From: [Haemophilus] felis
Lineage (GTDB): Bacteria > Pseudomonadota > Gammaproteobacteria > Enterobacterales > Pasteurellaceae
Direction: 5' to 3'
DNA: 64,000 nt
Assembly: GCA_002015125.1 (NCBI GenBank)
Contig: MUYB01000015.1
Coordinates: 65,736 to 129,735, forward strand
Part shown: positions 28,327 to 35,753 of the stretch, in pieces
Numbering within the stretch: position 1 is the stretch's first letter
Layout of the letters: every line of letters starts with the position of its first letter
The notes under the pieces: model-generated
Seen by the model: the letters and a program-made list of their open reading frames with translations, nothing else
The model's database searches: none
What the model was told of the DNA's origin: nothing
Translations under genes and position numbers: made by a program

Positions 28327-28659
28327 ATGGAATATTTAACATTTATTGAATTGCCATCATTCAGTAAACGCAAAGAGGGTTTATTAACAGAGGATGATTT
28401 ACAAGAGTTACAATTGTATTTACTCGAAAATCATCAAAATGCCCCTTATATTCAAGGAACGGGGGGTTGCCAAAAAATACGTTGGGCAAGGGAAGGTCAA
28501 GGGAAAAGTTCTAGTGTTAGAGTGATTTAATACTGTGTCAGTAAAAAAGGGAGATTATACTTGATGTTGGTTTATCCCAAAAATGTACAAGATAATTTAA
28601 CCGCGCAACAAAAAGCACAGCTTAAATCAGTTTTAAAATTATTAGATCAGGAGGCATAA
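28327..28659 (+). pseudogene. RelE/HigB-type toxin gene with an in-frame stop
   Basis: The frame from ATG 28327 reads MEYLTFIELPSFSKRK ... GQGKSSSVRVI, hits TAA at 28528-28530 (codon 68), and continues without shift as YCVSKKGRLYLMLVYPKNVQDNLT to TAA at 28657 (later part quoted: LMLVYPKNVQDNLT). The joined 110-aa protein has the RelE-like pattern (RVIYYxxxxGxLYLMLVYxKNxQDNLT), so a tyrosine codon (TAT/TAC) has become TAA. The antitoxin gene begins one base after the toxin stop. Truncation removes the catalytic C-terminal strand, so the toxin is probably inactive. Confidence 0.8.
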
Positions 28660-28660
28660 A

Positions 28661-28957
28661 ATGGATAATGAATTATTTGATGACTTGTTAACGAGTGCAA
28701 AACAAATCGTGGCTATCGAAAAAGGTGAGTTAGTATTGGAAAGCGATAAAATAAAAACTTTTGCAATTCCAAATGTGAAACATATTCGTCAGAATGTGAA
28801 TCTCAAGCAAAATGAATTTGCGAAATTGTTAGGTGTGAGTACGGCACTTGTCCAATCTTGGGAATTGCAAAGACGTATTCCCAACGGTCCAGCATTGAAA
28901 CTACTCACCATGTTGGAACATCAACCTAAACTGATTGATACATTAAAGCTATTGTAA
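28661..28957 (+). CDS. HTH antitoxin (HigA/NadS type)
   Basis: A 98-aa cytoplasmic protein with a C-terminal XRE helix-turn-helix: PNVKHIRQNVNLKQNEFAKLLGVSTALVQSWELQRRIPNGPALKLL (residues about 37-80; key part LKQNEFAKLLGVSTALVQSWE). The N-terminal part would bind the toxin. It is immediately downstream of the toxin, in the toxin-first order of HigBA and NadS-type systems, with GGAGG overlapping the toxin end. The frame is intact, consistent with selection against losing the antitoxin first. Confidence 0.88.
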   Translation: MDNELFDDLLTSAKQIVAIEKGELVLESDKIKTFAIPNVKHIRQNVNLKQNEFAKLLGVSTALVQSWELQRRIPNGPALKLLTMLEHQPKLIDTLKLL

Positions 28958-28973
28958 AACCCCTCCTTCATAT

Positions 28974-28998
28974 AACCGCACTTCAACGTGCGGTTTTT
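28974..28998 (+). terminator. Terminator of the toxin-antitoxin operon, built from uptake-signal arms
   Basis: AACCGCAC (28974-28981) pairs with GTGCGGTT (28988-28995), followed by TTTT. The left arm contains an exact uptake signal (ACCGCACTT, 28975-28983). Paired uptake signals acting as terminators are common in Haemophilus. Confidence 0.85.
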
Positions 28999-29012
28999 GG
29001 TGGTGTAATGGA

Positions 29013-29063
29013 CAAACAGCCAATCTGATATCCCAAGAATTAGGCACTCAGATCAGTGTTTGA
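29013..29063 (+). pseudogene. IclR-family regulator 3' fragment
   Basis: The plus strand encodes QTANLISQELGTQISV and a stop at 29061-29063. The intact regulator at 27122-27919 ends QAANSISQELGSQREI; 11 of 16 residues match. The fragment stops 4 bp before the 3' end of the truncated binding-protein gene, showing that in the source genome a regulator converged on this ABC operon. Confidence 0.65.
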
Positions 29064-29067
29064 TTTG

Positions 29068-29697
29068 TTACTTTTGTGACACTCCCCAAATCCGCTTATA
29101 AGCTTCTCTATAACCATTTTGTGGGTCGTAGAGATTATGTTCGCCGCCGTCTAATGTGATATTTTCTTTAAGCACTAAATGCGGTTGTGTGATATAGCCG
29201 GAAGGTGCTTCTTGAGCGAAAGCACGGTTTAATTCATCGACCAGTTGCCAACCATGCAAATTAAGCGGCTCGGGCACAGTCGCAAGTTGATACTTGTCTG
29301 TACGGATACATTGGTAGGCGCTAATAGAGCCATCACCCGCCGAAATATTATAGGGTTTATTTTTATTTGCGCTGCGTAGCGCGGGAGCCATAAAGTCAAA
29401 ATACAGATCATTAATGCCTAAAGCATATTCTAAGTTATCGCCATATTTTTGCAGCAAGCTAAAGGTTAAACTTGGCATCCTTGTGGCGGTATCCGCTAGA
29501 GGGGTATCAATAAGTTCCAGTAATTTACAAGTCTGACATTGTTCAATAACCTCTTTCATTATATTGGCTTTGCGCAACGCAATTTCATACAAAGAATCGG
29601 TAAAAATAACCACTTGTGCCTTACCATCAGAATGAGCCACCGCAAGAAGCGCCGAAAGCCTTGCTACTTGGTCTGAGTCTGAAGTTACATTATAAAA
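29068..29697 (-). pseudogene. ABC sugar-binding protein, C-terminal fragment
   Basis: About 209 codons homologous to the second lobe of the binding protein at 22177-23280 (FYNVTSDSDQVARLSALLAVAHSDG ... ISAGDGSISAYQ, ending GVSQK). The two are highly similar at protein level but clearly diverged in DNA. The 5' part, including the signal peptide, is missing: the frame runs straight into the insertion sequence end at 29698. Non-functional. Confidence 0.9.
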
Positions 29698-30410
29698 GGG
29701 GGTGTAGTAGATTAGCCCTAAATTTCACACCATTTTCTTAACGTTTTAAGTTGCTCTTTGGGTGTCCCAAAATTAAACCGAAATTCACATTCCTTCAAGA
29801 ATAAAGGGAAACTTTTTCGGTCAATTCCATTATATTTTCGGAGTATCCGCTTAGCTTGACTCCAAAAATTCTCAATGCCGTTGATGTGATTTTGTTTCAC
29901 TGCAAACAGTTCCGAATGGTTAATTCGTTCGTGGTGAAATTCGCTCACATCTAGGGCGTCATAACTACGATAAGTATCCGTATAAACCCAGCTGTCAGGC
30001 TTGATTTTCCTTGCTATAACAGGCATTAGCGTTGTTGTTTTCGTATCATTGACGACCACAGTAAACACTTTCCCTTGCCTTTTCAACACCCCAAAAACAG
30101 CTACTTTTCCTGCAGCTCCCTGCCCTCGTTTTCCCTTGCGATGACCACCAAAATAGCTTTCATCCAGTTCAATTTTACCTTCGAAAACCTCATCAGCTTC
30201 AAGGGCTAAATGATGCTCAATCACAAGCCGAATTTTATGGTAAAAAAGAGCTGCGGTATTAGGTTGAATCTCCAACAAATCTGCCGCCGTTCTAGCGGTG
30301 ACTTCTGCTACAAAAAATTCAAGGCGTTTTTTCTGAGTAGATTTCTTTAATTTACAATGAGTTATTTTCATTTTTGTAGTATAGCATTGATGCTAATCTA
30401 CTACAGCCCC
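29698..30410 (-). mobile_element. IS1016-group insertion sequence (IS1595 family), 713 bp
   Basis: Terminal inverted repeats: left begins GGGGGTGTAGTAGATTAG (29698 onward) and the inverse of the right end is GGGGCTGTAGTAGATTAG (to 30410), one mismatch in 18. One transposase gene on the minus strand. No target duplication: the left flank is TTATAAAA and the right flank AAATTTTA. It separates a binding-protein 3' fragment from an ATPase 5' fragment. Confidence 0.9.
29718..30371 (-). CDS. IS1016-group transposase
   Basis: A 217-aa DDE-type transposase with an N-terminal helix-turn-helix ([15 protein letters not shown]) and the ISXO2-like catalytic core: [28 protein letters not shown], and [15 protein letters not shown]. 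Length is usual for the group and the frame is intact, so the element may still be mobile. Confidence 0.92.
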   Translation of the reverse strand: MKITHCKLKKSTQKKRLEFFVAEVTARTAADLLEIQPNTAALFYHKIRLVIEHHLALEADEVFEGKIELDESYFGGHRKGKRGQGAAGKVAVFGVLKRQGKVFTVVVNDTKTTTLMPVIARKIKPDSWVYTDTYRSYDALDVSEFHHERINHSELFAVKQNHINGIENFWSQAKRILRKYNGIDRKSFPLFLKECEFRFNFGTPKEQLKTLRKWCEI

Positions 30411-30564
30411 AAATTTTAATTAAACTAGACTTTCCTGCCCCATTTTCACCAAGCAACGCAAGAATCTCACCTCGAAAAATATCCAAACTAATGTTGTTCA
30501 CCGCAAGATGATCACCAAACTTTTTAACAATATTTTGCAGGCGAAGAATTGGCTCTGTTGTCAT
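30411..30564 (-). pseudogene. ABC sugar ATPase, N-terminal fragment
   Basis: The first 51 codons of a RbsA-type ATPase: [19 protein letters not shown] ... [13 protein letters not shown]. It parallels the intact protein at 24368-25879 (ILSLQHIIKRFGNHAAVNN ... [13 protein letters not shown]). The insertion sequence interrupts it exactly after the Walker A helix. Everything from here through the permease and the first half of the binding protein is gone. Confidence 0.9.
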
Positions 30565-30620
30565 GAGTTAAGAAGCATTAAACCTTGATAATAGCGTTGT
30601 TAGACAAATTTATTGATTTT

Positions 30621-30652
30621 AAAAAGCTATTTCTCAAAACAAGAAATAGCTT
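30621..30652 (-). terminator. Terminator of intact yqhA
   Basis: AAGCTATTTCT (30624-30634) pairs with AGAAATAGCTT (30642-30652); on the minus strand the stem is followed by TTTTTAAAA. Confidence 0.8.
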
Positions 30653-30666
30653 CTATTAGAATGATA

Positions 30667-31227
30667 TTAATGATTATGGTGGCTTGTTCCATATAAGATC
30701 TTATCAGTATATGCCATAGCTAAAGCAGATACTAAGAAACCCAAATGTAGGAATAATTGCCACATCATCGTCTTCTCATCCATATTAGCTGCATTCACAA
30801 AGGTTTGTAGCATATGAATTGAAGAAATACTGATGATTGACATAGACAGTTTTACTTTTAACACCGATGCATTAACGTGGCTTAACCATTCAGGTTCATC
30901 TGGGTGATTTTCCGTATGCAATTTAGAAACGAAAATTTCATAGCCTCCGACGATAACCATAACTAATAAATTAGCAATCATGACCACATCGATCAGGTTA
31001 AGTACCGCTAACATAATGGTATTGGAATCCATTTGTTGCAAGTTAACCGTGAGATCCCATAAAGATTTCATAAATTTATAAGCATAAATACCTTGTACCA
31101 CAATGAGTCCCAAATACATTGGTAACTGCAACCAACGGCTAGCAAAAATAATCTTTCCAATGAATGGCGGAGTTGGTCTAGGGGATGCGTTTTTTTGTTG
31201 TACAGGTTGAGAAACGTGCTGTTCCAT
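30667..31227 (-). CDS. yqhA: YqhA family membrane protein (UPF0114)
   Basis: A 186-aa inner-membrane protein with about four hydrophobic segments (residues about 25-50, 65-95, 125-150, 155-175). TIGR00645-type pattern: [25 protein letters not shown] (in part [13 protein letters not shown]), [33 protein letters not shown] and MAYTDKIL. Function unknown. A diverged 3' copy lies at 28002-28160. Confidence 0.88.
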   Translation of the reverse strand: MEQHVSQPVQQKNASPRPTPPFIGKIIFASRWLQLPMYLGLIVVQGIYAYKFMKSLWDLTVNLQQMDSNTIMLAVLNLIDVVMIANLLVMVIVGGYEIFVSKLHTENHPDEPEWLSHVNASVLKVKLSMSIISISSIHMLQTFVNAANMDEKTMMWQLFLHLGFLVSALAMAYTDKILYGTSHHNH

Positions 31228-31261
31228 AAAATTCCTAACTGAAAACGAGTTTATTTTGAGA

Positions 31262-31285
31262 AAGGGAACCGATTTCAGTTCCCTT
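31262..31285 (-). terminator. Terminator of ridA
   Basis: AAGGGAAC (31262-31269) pairs with GTTCCCTT (31278-31285), followed on the minus strand by TCTC and A/T-rich DNA. It lies 8 bp after the ridA stop. Confidence 0.7.
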
Positions 31286-31292
31286 GAATTAT

Positions 31293-31682
31293 TTAACTAC
31301 GCAGCGCAATGGCTTCAATTTCAATGCCAACATCTTTTGGCAAACGTGCCACTTCGACACAAGAACGAGCAGGGAAATTTGGGTGGTTATTTTCTTTGAA
31401 GAATTTTTCATACTCAGCATTGACTGCAGCAAAATCATTAAGATCTTTAACAAACACTGTTGTTTTCACGATATTCGCAACAGATAAACCTGCTTGCTCA
31501 ACAATTGCTTTCAGGTTTTCTAAAGATTGGCGCGCTTGTGCCACGATATCTGCAGATACTTCGCCTGTTTTTGGATTTACTGGGATTTGACCAGAAGTAA
31601 AAACTAAATTACCTAAATCCACTGCTTGAACATAAGGCCCTATCGCCGCAGGGGCGTTATCAGTATGAATAATTTTTGACAT
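31293..31682 (-). CDS. ridA: RidA/YjgF/TdcF family enamine/imine deaminase
   Basis: A 129-aa cytoplasmic trimeric enzyme that hydrolyses reactive 2-aminoacrylate and related imines. Family marks are [31 protein letters not shown] (in part [13 protein letters not shown]), [18 protein letters not shown] and the C-terminal [23 protein letters not shown] with the catalytic Arg (in part [13 protein letters not shown]). Monocistronic. Confidence 0.95.
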   Translation of the reverse strand: MSKIIHTDNAPAAIGPYVQAVDLGNLVFTSGQIPVNPKTGEVSADIVAQARQSLENLKAIVEQAGLSVANIVKTTVFVKDLNDFAAVNAEYEKFFKENNHPNFPARSCVEVARLPKDVGIEIEAIALRS

Positions 31683-31710
31683 ATTAACTCCTTGTTATAA
31701 ATAAGATAAA

Positions 31711-31719
31711 AAGTGCGGT
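31711..31719 (+). other. DNA uptake signal (Hin type)
   Basis: Exact AAGTGCGGT in the 61-bp gap between pabC and ridA. Confidence 0.85.
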
Positions 31720-31743
31720 ATTGTATCTATTTTAAGAAATAAG

Positions 31744-32343
31744 TTATAGACCATTTAGTGCATTAATCACACGAATTTCCTCAAATTGATGGAGATCCTC
31801 TAGTCGAATTTCACACACTTGAATTTTATTTTGCGCAATTAAATTCGCTCGTTGTGTTCCTGCTAAAAGCGGCGTATCCGAAGTAAACCATTGTGCATTG
31901 CGCCGAAAAATTAGATTACCAATGGAACAGTCAGTAACTTTACCATGCTTAATAATGATGATTTCATCATTATCGCCTCTTTCCGCAAACAACGCATTAA
32001 TGAGTTCGCGATTACTCAATTTCAAACCATATTCAATTTCATCGCAAATAATCGGCGTGAAAGAACGATAGGTTCTTCGTTGGTAAGGAAAATATTCAAC
32101 TTTACATTCTTGATAGTTGTAACTAATGCGACAACGAATCAAGTTAGCGTGATTGGTGGCGTTTAATGCCTCAGAAACCTGAATAATACGGCTCAGATTT
32201 TGAATACATAAATCTTTGCAGGGAAATTGCCCATAAAACTGGCGTAAACTTTGTTCATAGCGCCGTTGATGTAAAGCTAAGCGCTGAGGTACGCCATTTT
32301 CAATAGCAATGGTTTCAAATAAAGGATACATCAAGAGACTCAT
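31744..32343 (-). CDS. pabC: Class IV aminotransferase-fold enzyme, probable aminodeoxychorismate lyase
   Basis: A short (199-aa) PLP fold-type IV protein. Candidate PLP lysine is in YGLKLSNRELI (about residue 123), with DEIIIIKHGKVTDCSIGNLIFRR (in part CSIGNLIF) and a C-terminal LAGTQRANLI phosphate loop. It overlaps pabB by 4 bp (ATGA) and would release p-aminobenzoate from 4-amino-4-deoxychorismate for folate synthesis. At 199 aa it is shorter than E. coli PabC (269), but H. influenzae has a similar short protein, so it is assigned by context. Confidence 0.75.
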   Translation of the reverse strand: MSLLMYPLFETIAIENGVPQRLALHQRRYEQSLRQFYGQFPCKDLCIQNLSRIIQVSEALNATNHANLIRCRISYNYQECKVEYFPYQRRTYRSFTPIICDEIEYGLKLSNRELINALFAERGDNDEIIIIKHGKVTDCSIGNLIFRRNAQWFTSDTPLLAGTQRANLIAQNKIQVCEIRLEDLHQFEEIRVINALNGL

Positions 32344-33314
32344 TTAAAAGGTAAATAAACTTTTTGGATCAATTCCAAATATTCATCATCTAGTTCGCTC
32401 AACATAGTGATACCGCCGCCGCTACGAAACCAATATTTATTATCCGATTGTTCAATAAAACGAATGGCCACTGCACTTTGTAACTGCTCGCCATTAAATA
32501 CGCCGAAAACGCCTGTGTAATAGCCTCGAGGTTGTCCTTCCGCTTGTTGAATAATTTCCACGGTTTTTTCTTTTGGTGCACCGCTAATAGAGCCCGCCGG
32601 TAATAATTTGCTTAAAATCGTTCCAATTTGACTACGCCAATTTTCCGCTAACTGTCCACAAATCTCAGAACTTGTTTGCAAAATAGCTCCCTTCTGAGTT
32701 TGAATTTGATCCACATAACGAAAACGTAACACCTCAATATTTTTCGCGACTAAGGCTAAATCGTTACGCATAAGGTCAACGATAGTATAATGTTCTTGCT
32801 TTTCTTTTTCGGAGTTCAGTAAAAGCGATTTAGCGTCAGGTAAACTGGCATCAATGGTTCCCTTCATCGGATAAGTATAAATACGATCATCAACAATCTT
32901 AATAAAGGTTTCAGGAGAAAAACAAACAAAGCGATTTCGATAACAAAGTTTGTAAGGCGCTTGGCTACGCCAAAATACTTCTTCTAATCCAATATTCAAA
33001 CTAATTAGAGTAGGGTAAGTTAAATTGAGCAAATAACTATTACCTTTTTGGATTTCTTGTTTCACCAAGTTAAACCCTTTTGTGTACTCCGCTTTCTCCA
33101 TTGGCTGCTTGCTAAACTGCAGAGGTGAATTCATTGAAGTGGTCGCTTCAACATTACTGATGCCTTGAATATCAAATAATAACTCAGCCTCTAACGCCTC
33201 ATGGAATGGGAAAATTAGTGGCTGTTGCTGTTCAAAATCAATCAAAAAGAAAAAAGGCTTACCCTGAGCGCCATAACCATTAGCTTGCTCAACAAACGTG
33301 CGAAAATCTAACAT
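32340..33314 (-). CDS. pabB: Aminodeoxychorismate synthase component I
   Basis: Forms 4-amino-4-deoxychorismate from chorismate with ammonia from PabA. The 324-aa product holds only the chorismate-binding core; E. coli PabB is about 453 aa, so the N-terminal part is minimal. Core motifs: YPMKGTIDASLPDAK (nucleophilic Lys), ELDDEYLELI, TIVDLMRNDLALV, AGSISGAPKEKTVEII, GYYTGVFGVF and FRSGGGIT. ATG 33314 is chosen over TTG 33320. Divergent from pabA. Confidence 0.9.
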   Translation of the reverse strand: MLDFRTFVEQANGYGAQGKPFFFLIDFEQQQPLIFPFHEALEAELLFDIQGISNVEATTSMNSPLQFSKQPMEKAEYTKGFNLVKQEIQKGNSYLLNLTYPTLISLNIGLEEVFWRSQAPYKLCYRNRFVCFSPETFIKIVDDRIYTYPMKGTIDASLPDAKSLLLNSEKEKQEHYTIVDLMRNDLALVAKNIEVLRFRYVDQIQTQKGAILQTSSEICGQLAENWRSQIGTILSKLLPAGSISGAPKEKTVEIIQQAEGQPRGYYTGVFGVFNGEQLQSAVAIRFIEQSDNKYWFRSGGGITMLSELDDEYLELIQKVYLPFK

Positions 33315-33405
33315 ATTCAATAGACAAAAAAGAAAATTGGAATGTTTTATTTTATACTGCTACATATTTTTTATTAAGCCTAATGTGCAGCCTCTAGCAA
33401 AAGTT

Positions 33406-33969
33406 ATGAAAAAATTACTCATTATTAATAATCAAGATTCTTTCACATATAACCTTGTGGATTTAATTCGTCGTTTAGATGTGCCATTCGAGGTTATCGA
33501 CGTTAAAGATCTCAATTTAGACCAAATAGAATTATTTAGCCATATTTTAATTTCACCCGGTCCTGACGTACCGCGCAGTTATCCGCAGCTTTTCGCTATG
33601 TTAAACCGCTATTATCAACATAAATCTATTTTAGGTGTTTGCCTCGGTTTACAAACCATTTGTGAGTTTTTCGGCGGCAAATTATATAACTTAACAGAAG
33701 TGCGACACGGAAAAAGCAAACAATTAAAAGTGCAAAGAGAATCCCTTTTATTCAAAGGCTTACCGCGGCAATTTCAAATTGGACTTTATCATTCATGGGC
33801 AATTGCCGCAGAAAACTTCCCCTCTCAACTGCAGATTACAGGACTATGTGATGATGAAGTCATTATGGCGATAGAACATCATTCTCTGCCAATTTACGCA
33901 GTGCAATTTCACCCAGAATCTTTTATTTCTGAATACGGTGAAGAAATATTAAGAAATTGGCTAGGATAA
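33406..33969 (+). CDS. pabA: Class I glutamine amidotransferase, aminodeoxychorismate synthase component II
   Basis: A 187-aa cytoplasmic glutaminase subunit. Triad residues: Cys in SILGVCLGLQTICEFFG (in part GVCLGLQ), His and Glu in AVQFHPESFISE. N-terminal LLIINNQDSFTYNLVDLI and SPGPDVP are typical of PabA/TrpG. Start ATG 33406 gives the usual length; upstream in-frame starts would add about 36 unrelated residues. No tryptophan genes are near, and pabB lies 91 bp away on the other strand, so PabA is favoured over TrpG. Confidence 0.9.
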   Translation: MKKLLIINNQDSFTYNLVDLIRRLDVPFEVIDVKDLNLDQIELFSHILISPGPDVPRSYPQLFAMLNRYYQHKSILGVCLGLQTICEFFGGKLYNLTEVRHGKSKQLKVQRESLLFKGLPRQFQIGLYHSWAIAAENFPSQLQITGLCDDEVIMAIEHHSLPIYAVQFHPESFISEYGEEILRNWLG

Positions 33970-33973
33970 AAAT

Positions 33974-34016
33974 AGGCATTTTAGCGTTCGGGTTAACCAC
34001 CGCTAAAATGCCTTTT
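33974..34016. terminator. Bidirectional terminator between pabA and lpxD
   Basis: AGGCATTTTAGCG (33974-33986) pairs perfectly with CGCTAAAATGCCT (34001-34013), 13 bp, with T runs on both strands. It separates convergent genes. Confidence 0.85.
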
Positions 34017-34038
34017 ATAATGAAAGGTGTATGGAATG

Positions 34039-35070
34039 TTAGGCATCTTCGGCCATTTGTTTTTCCACGGCTTTCAGACGTTTATTGATTGAATCAATAT
34101 TCATCGTTAGCGCCGCTGTTTTGCGCCATTCCTTGTTGCTTTGTAGAGGAATACCTGAAGAATACACACCTGGCTCTGTAATTGGACGCATAACCATACC
34201 CATACCTGTAATGGTAACTTGATCACAAATTTCCATATGACCGTTGACTACACTAGCGCCACCAATCAAGCAATAACGCCCAACTTTTAGACTTCCCGCC
34301 ATAATTACACCACCTGCCACCGCAGTGCCAGTGCCGATATGTACGTTATGGGCAATTTGACATAAGTTATCAATAATCACGTTATCTTCAATGATGGTTG
34401 AATCAAGCGCACCTCGGTCGATACAAGTATTAGCGCCAATTTCCACACAGTTACCAATAATTACGCTTCCTGTCTGTGGAATTTTAATCCAACGCCCTCT
34501 ATCATTGGCGTATCCAAATCCATCGCTACCAATTACCGCACCAGATTGAATTAAACAACGTTGTCCAATTTCCACATCATGATATACCGTAACATTCGCC
34601 CACAATTGAGTTGCTTCACCAATTTTGGCATTTTCACCCACAAAACAGTTAGGTCCAATAATCGCACCGTTGCCAATCACCGCACCACGTTCAATCACAG
34701 CGTTAGCGCCGATAGATACGTTTTCACCAATAGTTGCTAATTCAGAAACTACTGCTTGTTTATGAATACCATGAGCTGCTTTAGGTGTTGTATCCATATG
34801 CTGGGCCAAGATCGCATATGCAACATAAGGATCTTTTACGATAAGTAAATTACTGTGTTCGGAACAAAATTCCACATCAGATTCAGAAACAACCAGAATA
34901 CCCGCTTGGCTATTAGCCAACAGAGGACGGAATTTTGCATTAGAAATAAAGGTAAGTTGATTTGGCAGGGCTTTATCAAGAGGAGCTATGCTCTCAACAA
35001 AAACATCGGCGTTACCACGAATGGTAGCGCCGATTTTTGTTGCTAATTCTTGTAAAGAATAGACTTGCAT
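34039..35070 (-). CDS. lpxD: UDP-3-O-(3-hydroxymyristoyl)glucosamine N-acyltransferase
   Basis: Third step of lipid A synthesis. The 343-aa protein has the N-terminal uridine-binding domain (1-100) and a left-handed beta helix of hexapeptide repeats (about 105-300; [28 protein letters not shown], key part [13 protein letters not shown]), with the catalytic His in [12 protein letters not shown] (about residue 245). It is the last gene of the bamA cluster in this window. In E. coli fabZ-lpxA-lpxB follow; here pabA converges instead. Confidence 0.96.
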   Translation of the reverse strand: MQVYSLQELATKIGATIRGNADVFVESIAPLDKALPNQLTFISNAKFRPLLANSQAGILVVSESDVEFCSEHSNLLIVKDPYVAYAILAQHMDTTPKAAHGIHKQAVVSELATIGENVSIGANAVIERGAVIGNGAIIGPNCFVGENAKIGEATQLWANVTVYHDVEIGQRCLIQSGAVIGSDGFGYANDRGRWIKIPQTGSVIIGNCVEIGANTCIDRGALDSTIIEDNVIIDNLCQIAHNVHIGTGTAVAGGVIMAGSLKVGRYCLIGGASVVNGHMEICDQVTITGMGMVMRPITEPGVYSSGIPLQSNKEWRKTAALTMNIDSINKRLKAVEKQMAEDA

Positions 35071-35079
35071 TATAGATGC

Positions 35080-35652
35080 CTATTTAGCTGGAATCGCTTT
35101 TAAAACATCTTCATTGATATTTTTTGCATCATCAGCAAATGCAACAGCACCTTGGTTCAATACCATGGTATATTGTTTTTGTTTTGCCACAGCTTTTACC
35201 GCCGCTTCAATGCTATCAGCGATTTTTTTAGTTTCTTCGTTTTCACGTTTTGCATAACTTTCTTGGTATTTTTGCACTTCTTCATCGTGAGCAGCAATCA
35301 ATTTATTGATAGCAGCCTGCTCGGTTTCTTCCAATTTTTTGATTTCATCTTCACGTTTTTTGATATCAGCTGCACGAAGCTTTGGTGCGTCTTTTTGCAA
35401 AGCAACAACTTTAGCCTCAATTTTTTTCTGAGCAGCAGCAATCTTTTCATCAATTTGTTTTTTGCTTGCTACTAATTTATCTCTAGTTGCTTTGAACTCA
35501 GATTCTAATTTGTCAGCTGCTGCTTTACGATCTGGATGATTTTGGAATAAATAATCACCATTGATAACAGCAATATTTTCAGATGCTGCCGCAAAAGTTG
35601 AGGTTAAAGCTAAAGCTAATGAAAGTGCAGTTACTTTTAATGTTTTTTTCAT
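35080..35652 (-). CDS. skp: Periplasmic chaperone Skp (OmpH)
   Basis: A 190-aa secreted trimeric jellyfish chaperone that delivers outer-membrane proteins. Signal peptide 1-23 (MKKTLKVTALSLALALTSTF..., AAA cleavage). Two long basic coiled-coil helices cover residues about 45-140, rich in Lys and Glu (KKQIDEKIAAAQKKIEAKV in part). The body strand at the C-terminus reads YTMVLNQGAVAFAD. It starts 9 bp before lpxD and 102 bp after bamA. Confidence 0.94.
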   Translation of the reverse strand: MKKTLKVTALSLALALTSTFAAASENIAVINGDYLFQNHPDRKAAADKLESEFKATRDKLVASKKQIDEKIAAAQKKIEAKVVALQKDAPKLRAADIKKREDEIKKLEETEQAAINKLIAAHDEEVQKYQESYAKRENEETKKIADSIEAAVKAVAKQKQYTMVLNQGAVAFADDAKNINEDVLKAIPAK

Positions 35653-35753
35653 TTGTTCAATGTTCCTATTAAATGATTATTAAATTTCTGCGTTATTCCT
35701 TCATAACGCAGACCTTGGTTAGACTAGAAACTCGTGAATAAGTTCCCTATAAA

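Noticed and set aside
29698..30410. Target site duplication around the first insertion sequence
   Set aside because: The flanking octamers TTATAAAA and AAATTTTA match at only three positions; used instead as evidence for deletion.
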